Below are positions 32,441 through 36,167 of a DNA stretch of 36,167 bases, one piece after another. Location of the stretch: the NCBI GenBank assembly GCA_017853385.1, contig JAFMJR010000010.1, positions 1 to 36,167 of the forward strand, in the 5' to 3' direction. The notes under the pieces are model-generated. The model worked only from the letters and a program-made list of their open reading frames with translations, ran no database searches and was not told where the DNA came from. How positions within the stretch are numbered: the stretch's first letter is position 1; every line of letters starts with the position of its first letter. Origin of the DNA: Ilumatobacteraceae bacterium (lineage in GTDB: Bacteria; Actinomycetota; Acidimicrobiia; Acidimicrobiales; Ilumatobacteraceae). Position numbers and translations under genes: made by a program.

Positions 32441-33442
32441 CTATTCCTTCGTGCGCGATGGTGTGCCGATAGCAATCATGCGCTCTACAGATGCACGAGC
32501 TTTGTCGGCAATGTCACGTGGCACATCAACCACATCAGTTCCTTCACGCAATGAGCGCAGCAGTTTTTCTGGCGTAATCATTTTCATGTACTTACACACA
32601 GCCGCTCTGTTTACTGGCTCAAAGATCACGAGCGGATTTGCTTTGCGCAATTGGTGCAGCATTCCAGTTTCTGTTGCTACAAGCACCTTTTTTGCATGAG
32701 TATTTTGCGCAGCAGTAATCATTCCCGAAGTGGAAAGTATGTGTGTGCGTTCTGCAGGTACTGCTCCACTAGATGCCAAATACATTGCTGATGTTGCACA
32801 GCCGCATTCTGGGTGAATAAACAGTTCTGCCTCTGGCTCGGCAGCGACCATATTTTTCAAATCTTGTCCGTTAATTCCTGCATGCACGTGGCACTCGCCC
32901 ATCCAGATGTGCATATTGGTTCGACCAGTTGCACGTTGCGCATGTGCACCAAGAAATTGATCTGGGCAGAACAAAATTTCTTGGTCAGCAGGAATTGATT
33001 GCACCACTTCAACTGCGTTTGATGAAGTGCAGCAGATGTCGGTTTCTGCTTTTACAGCTGCGGTGGTATTTACGTAACTCACTACCGCAGCACCAGGGTG
33101 CTCGGCTTTCCATGCACGCAACTGCTCGGCATTAATTGTGTCTGCAAGAGAGCACCCGGCTGCTGCATCAGGAATGATGACCGTCTTGTCGTAGCTCAGA
33201 ATCTTTGCTGTCTCGGCCATGAAGTGCACGCCACAAAAAATGATGGTGCTTGCATCTACTTGAGCAGCAATACGCGACAAAGCAAGTGAGTCACCAACAT
33301 GATGTGCGATTTCCTGAATCTCTGGCACCTGATAGTTGTGAGCAAGAATGACTGCATCGCGCTCTTTGGCAAGTGCGCGCACTTCTTGCGCCCATGCAGA
33401 ATTAGGGCCGTAGTCAACGCTGTTTGCGACGCTTGAACTCAC
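32441..33442 (-). CDS. nadA: Quinolinate synthase A
   Basis: 333-residue 4Fe-4S enzyme condensing iminoaspartate with dihydroxyacetone phosphate to quinolinate. Cluster cysteines are Cys97 (AAAGCSLAD), Cys184 (MGECHVHAG) and Cys283 ([11 protein letters not shown]); the first two are 87 residues apart, as in E. coli Nad[27 protein letters not shown] and [15 protein letters not shown] are the other hallmarks. It is the first nad gene of the operon, 16 bp after an unknown gene. Confidence 0.97.
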   Translation of the reverse strand: MSSSVANSVDYGPNSAWAQEVRALAKERDAVILAHNYQVPEIQEIAHHVGDSLALSRIAAQVDASTIIFCGVHFMAETAKILSYDKTVIIPDAAAGCSLADTINAEQLRAWKAEHPGAAVVSYVNTTAAVKAETDICCTSSNAVEVVQSIPADQEILFCPDQFLGAHAQRATGRTNMHIWMGECHVHAGINGQDLKNMVAAEPEAELFIHPECGCATSAMYLASSGAVPAERTHILSTSGMITAAQNTHAKKVLVATETGMLHQLRKANPLVIFEPVNRAAVCKYMKMITPEKLLRSLREGTDVVDVPRDIADKARASVERMIAIGTPSRTKE

Positions 33443-33458
33443 ATACTCAAGTTATCGG

Positions 33459-33989
33459 CTACTCAAGCAATGCCGAATCTGTTGAAGATTGAGCAACATT
33501 GACAGGGCAATCGAACCACATGTTGGTCACGGCATCGGCCAAACTTCCGCGAGCGGCACCTGCATCGGTCACGACATCATGTGGGGTGTCGGCAAACCTC
33601 AATACTGACCCAACCCCCGCATCGCTTACGACGACGACCAGGCGAACTCGCCTGCGCTCTGGATGTTGACTCGGTGGGGTTGCTGATTCATCGTCGTTTT
33701 CTTCATCACCACGGATTGGTGCTGCCCACCCGCAAGTCAGTACAACAGCGGCATCAAACATGCGCACGATTGCACTGGTTTGGGCTTCAAGCAGCTCATA
33801 CACGTCTCCGTGTTCTGCGAGAAACGTGATTCGCAGTGCTCCGTTTTCATTTCGAGCTACTGCCTGCTCATCAACAATGCTGATTCCATACAGTCGCGCT
33901 CGCGAGAGATCAAACCCGTCGAGTGACAGATGCAGACTGTCTTCAACGCAAGTGGCAAGTGTGACTGGACTAATGCTGTGTTGTGTCAT
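33459..33989 (-). CDS. Unrecognised protein heading the nad operon
   Basis: 176 residues, no family recognised. The N-terminal half has strand/helix character (LHLSLDGFDLSRARLYGISIVDEQAVARNENGALRITFLAEHGDVYELLEAQTSAIVRMFDAAVVLTCGWAAPI). It is followed by an acidic, Pro-rich stretch (about 94-112, RGDEENDDESATPPSQHPERRR), then VRLVVVVSDAGVGSVLRFADTPHDVV. No membrane segment is seen. It starts 77 bp from the divergent leuC and ends 16 bp before nadA, so it is likely the first gene of the nad operon. A regulatory role is possible but unsupported. Confidence 0.68.
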   Translation of the reverse strand: MTQHSISPVTLATCVEDSLHLSLDGFDLSRARLYGISIVDEQAVARNENGALRITFLAEHGDVYELLEAQTSAIVRMFDAAVVLTCGWAAPIRGDEENDDESATPPSQHPERRRVRLVVVVSDAGVGSVLRFADTPHDVVTDAGAARGSLADAVTNMWFDCPVNVAQSSTDSALLE

Positions 33990-34066
33990 GCCCCGATGTG
34001 TGTTCTAAGGCCTGTTTACGGACGCACTTGTGAGCCATTTCAGCCAATTCACGGCAGAATATAACC

Positions 34067-35482
34067 ATGGCCAATTCGAACGGCAAGCCCCTCACACTTC
34101 CGCAAAAAGTCTGGGACCGCCATGTGGTGCAGAGCGCGCCCGGCGAACCCGATCTTCTCTACATCGACTTGCATCTGGTGCACGAAGTAACCAGCCCACA
34201 GGCTTTTGATGGTCTTCGTATTAATGGTCGCACCGTGCGACGCCCTGACCTCACTGTGGCAACCGAAGATCACAACGTTCCTACCGAAAATATTCACCTT
34301 CCAATTGCAGATGAAATCTCGTCAAAGCAAATTGAAGTGTTGCGAGCGAATGCAAAAGAATTCGGTGTCACGTTGTATCCAATGGGTCACGCCAAACAAG
34401 GCATTGTTCACGTCATTGGACCAGAGCAAGGTCGCACGTTGCCAGGCATGACCATTGTTTGCGGCGACAGCCACACTGCAACACATGGTGCATTTGGTGC
34501 ACTTGCTTTCGGCATCGGCACCAGCGAAGTAGAACACGTGCTTGCAACCCAAACACTTCCCCAAGTACGTCCGAAGTGGATGAGTGTCACTGTTGACGGA
34601 AAACTTGCACCGGGTGTAACCGCAAAAGACATCATTCTGGCTGTCATTGCAAAAATCGGAACCGGTGGTGGCATTGGACATGTCATCGAATATCGCGGTT
34701 CTGCAATTCGTGCAATGTCGATGGAAGGTCGCATGACCATTTGCAACATGTCGATTGAAGCTGGCGCGCGCGCTGGTCTTGTTGCACCAGATGATGTCAC
34801 CTTCGAATACTTAAAGGGTCGCGAACACGCACCAACTGGTGCCGAGTGGGATTCTGCAGTCGCCGATTGGCGCACGCTGTGCACCGATGAAGGCGCGCAG
34901 TGGGACACCGAAGTGGTGATTGATGCATCAACACTCACGCCATTTGTTACTTGGGGAACAAACCCAGCACAAGGAATTGGAATCGATGGAAAAATTCCAA
35001 ACCCTGCCGATTACCAAGATGCAACTGCACGCAACACTGTTGAACGTGCACTTGAATACATGGGACTTACGGCAGGCACCGCAATACGCGACATTGCTGT
35101 AGACACGGTGTTCATTGGTTCATGCACAAATAGTCGTATCGAAGACTTGCGCGCAGCAGCCGGCGTGGTGAAGGGTCGCAAGGTTTCGGTCAAGCGAGCC
35201 ATGGTGGTTCCAGGTAGCCATCAAGTGAAGAAGCAAGCAGAAGCCGAAGGCTTAGACAAAATTTTCGTGGCTGCTGGCATGGACTGGCGCGAACCAGGTT
35301 GCTCAATGTGTTTGGCAATGAACCCAGACAAGCTTGCTCCGGGTGAACGTGCAGCCAGCACGAGCAACCGCAACTTTGAAGGCCGACAAGGCCGTGGCGG
35401 TCGCACCCATCTCGTTTCACCAGAAGTTGCTGCAGCAACTGCCGTTGCCGGCCACTTCGCTACTCCAGGAGACTTGGTATGA
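34067..35482 (+). CDS. leuC: 3-isopropylmalate dehydratase large subunit
   Basis: 471-residue aconitase-family subunit that isomerises 2-isopropylmalate to 3-isopropylmalate. Seen: [88 protein letters not shown], and the 4Fe-4S ligands Cys353 ([13 protein letters not shown]), Cys412 and Cys415 ([13 protein letters not shown]). [31 protein letters not shown] closes it. The same enzyme probably also serves the citramalate route. The start of leuD overlaps its stop by 4 bp (ATGA). No clear Shine-Dalgarno precedes the ATG. Confidence 0.97.
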   Translation: MANSNGKPLTLPQKVWDRHVVQSAPGEPDLLYIDLHLVHEVTSPQAFDGLRINGRTVRRPDLTVATEDHNVPTENIHLPIADEISSKQIEVLRANAKEFGVTLYPMGHAKQGIVHVIGPEQGRTLPGMTIVCGDSHTATHGAFGALAFGIGTSEVEHVLATQTLPQVRPKWMSVTVDGKLAPGVTAKDIILAVIAKIGTGGGIGHVIEYRGSAIRAMSMEGRMTICNMSIEAGARAGLVAPDDVTFEYLKGREHAPTGAEWDSAVADWRTLCTDEGAQWDTEVVIDASTLTPFVTWGTNPAQGIGIDGKIPNPADYQDATARNTVERALEYMGLTAGTAIRDIAVDTVFIGSCTNSRIEDLRAAAGVVKGRKVSVKRAMVVPGSHQVKKQAEAEGLDKIFVAAGMDWREPGCSMCLAMNPDKLAPGERAASTSNRNFEGRQGRGGRTHLVSPEVAAATAVAGHFATPGDLV

Positions 35483-36069
35483 AAGCGGTCAGCATGATTA
35501 CGGGTCGCGGCGTTCCATTGAAGCGCTCCGACGTAGACACCGACCAGATCATTCCAGCCGAATGGTTGAAGCGTGTTGAGCGAACTGGTTTCGAAAAGGG
35601 ATTGTTTTCAACATGGCGAGACGATCGCAATTTCGTATTAAACGATGAGCGGTATGCCGGCGCATCTGTTCTGGTTGCGGGCCCAAGCTTTGGTGTTGGT
35701 TCTTCGCGTGAACACGCGGTGTGGGCTATTCAGCAAGGCGGATTCGATGCGGTGATCGCACCAAGCTTTTCCGACATTTTCCGCAATAACTGCACAAAAA
35801 ATGGACTTGTTCCTGTTGTGCTCTCTGAGCCAACCGTAAACAAAATTTGGGAAGTGATTGAATCTGATGCAAATGCAGAAATCACGATTGACATGCAGCG
35901 CCTGACCGTAGAAATTCCAAGCGCTGGAATTGTTGAAAAGTTTGATATGGATGCCTCAACACAAGACCGCTTCCTTCGCGGGCTCGATGATGTTGGCATC
36001 ACCATGACCAAGGGCGACGCGATTTCAGCGTTTGAAACCTCACGCCCTGCCTGGCTGAACCAGCGCTAA
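35479..36069 (+). CDS. leuD: 3-isopropylmalate dehydratase small subunit
   Basis: 196-residue partner of Leu[40 protein letters not shown] (14-52), [48 protein letters not shown], and the C-terminal swivelling domain end ([22 protein letters not shown]) are typical. Length is the usual one for bacterial LeuD. Translation is coupled to leuC by the ATGA overlap. It ends immediately before a convergent gene (stop to stop, 0 bp). Confidence 0.97.
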   Translation: MKAVSMITGRGVPLKRSDVDTDQIIPAEWLKRVERTGFEKGLFSTWRDDRNFVLNDERYAGASVLVAGPSFGVGSSREHAVWAIQQGGFDAVIAPSFSDIFRNNCTKNGLVPVVLSEPTVNKIWEVIESDANAEITIDMQRLTVEIPSAGIVEKFDMDASTQDRFLRGLDDVGITMTKGDAISAFETSRPAWLNQR

Positions 36070-36167
36070 CTACGCCGGCAAAAACGTAAACAAGTCGCGC
36101 AATCGCGCGTCATTCGAAAACACTTCAATCGGGGCTTGCGGCTCAAGCCGCAGGCCTCGTTGAATAA
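36070..36167 (-). CDS. C-terminal end of a gene running off the window (partial)
   Basis: A minus-strand frame enters at the right edge and stops with TAG at 36070, directly against the leuD stop. The visible tail reads IQRGLRLEPQAPIEVF and then SNDARLRDLFTFLPA. It has balanced, protein-like composition, no stop over 31 codons, and the tight convergent spacing seen elsewhere in the window. The family cannot be named from this piece. Confidence 0.55.
   Translation of the reverse strand, partial: IQRGLRLEPQAPIEVFSNDARLRDLFTFLPA

Noticed and set aside
1-36167. CRISPR arrays, insertion sequences, prophage or attachment sites
   Set aside because: No spaced direct repeats, transposase, integrase or phage structural genes were seen; the two tRNA genes show no adjoining integrase or evident direct repeats.

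Overview
The window looks like chromosomal DNA of a free-living actinobacterium, most likely from class Acidimicrobiia. Base composition is moderate (about half G+C by eye). Supporting signs are a 28-residue bL37-type ribosomal protein, an F420/FMN-type luciferase-like oxidoreductase, a MauE-type membrane protein, many GTG and TTG starts with weak Shine-Dalgarno sites, and several lineage-specific proteins of unknown function. The placement is inferred from protein character only; no search was run. Genes are packed tightly, with many 1-17 bp overlaps. Only one gap exceeds 300 bp, and I saw no insertion sequence, prophage or CRISPR array.

Layout. 1-8160: a hypothetical protein, a PD-(D/E)XK nuclease with a Cas4/AddB-like cysteine set, a glyoxalase-like protein, the tiny bL37 gene, a secreted HNH-type nuclease with a duplicated and partly dead domain, a ferredoxin/MauE/flavin reductase operon, an alpha/beta hydrolase, MutY, a MaoC hydratase and a flippase-like membrane protein. 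8229-11492: an N-terminally extended acyl-CoA dehydrogenase, a HAD hydrolase and a malyl-CoA lyase-like enzyme. With the MaoC protein these look like the lower half of the ethylmalonyl-CoA pathway. 11503-19475: an unknown protein, a cysteine-free thioredoxin-fold protein overlapping class I fumarase, an LLM oxidoreductase/SGNH hydrolase/MscL operon, an MFS exporter and an amidase. 19459-23076: a small I78-like lipoprotein, tRNA-Glu, an oxidoreductase, tRNA-Gln, a YdcF protein and GltX. 23135-28445: DUF2237, MOSC and unknown proteins, then cimA, ilvE and leuB. 28495-36167: GreA, a hydrolase, the nadA-nadB-nadC operon with an unknown protein in front, leuC-leuD, and the end of one more gene.

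How the genes work together. LeuB, LeuC and LeuD make the leucine precursor. CimA feeds the threonine-independent isoleucine route, which uses the same LeuCDB-type chemistry, and IlvE performs the last transamination. NadA, NadB and NadC convert aspartate to nicotinate mononucleotide. GltX and the two nearby tRNAs (Glu, Gln) form a translation neighbourhood.

The most interesting signal is in the ilvE-cimA gap (26172-26475). There a 17-codon reading frame with a run of four isoleucine codons stands just before a strong intrinsic terminator, 35 bp ahead of cimA. This is the layout of an isoleucine-sensing transcription attenuator for citramalate synthase. The same gap holds one perfect DnaA-box consensus with two near matches.
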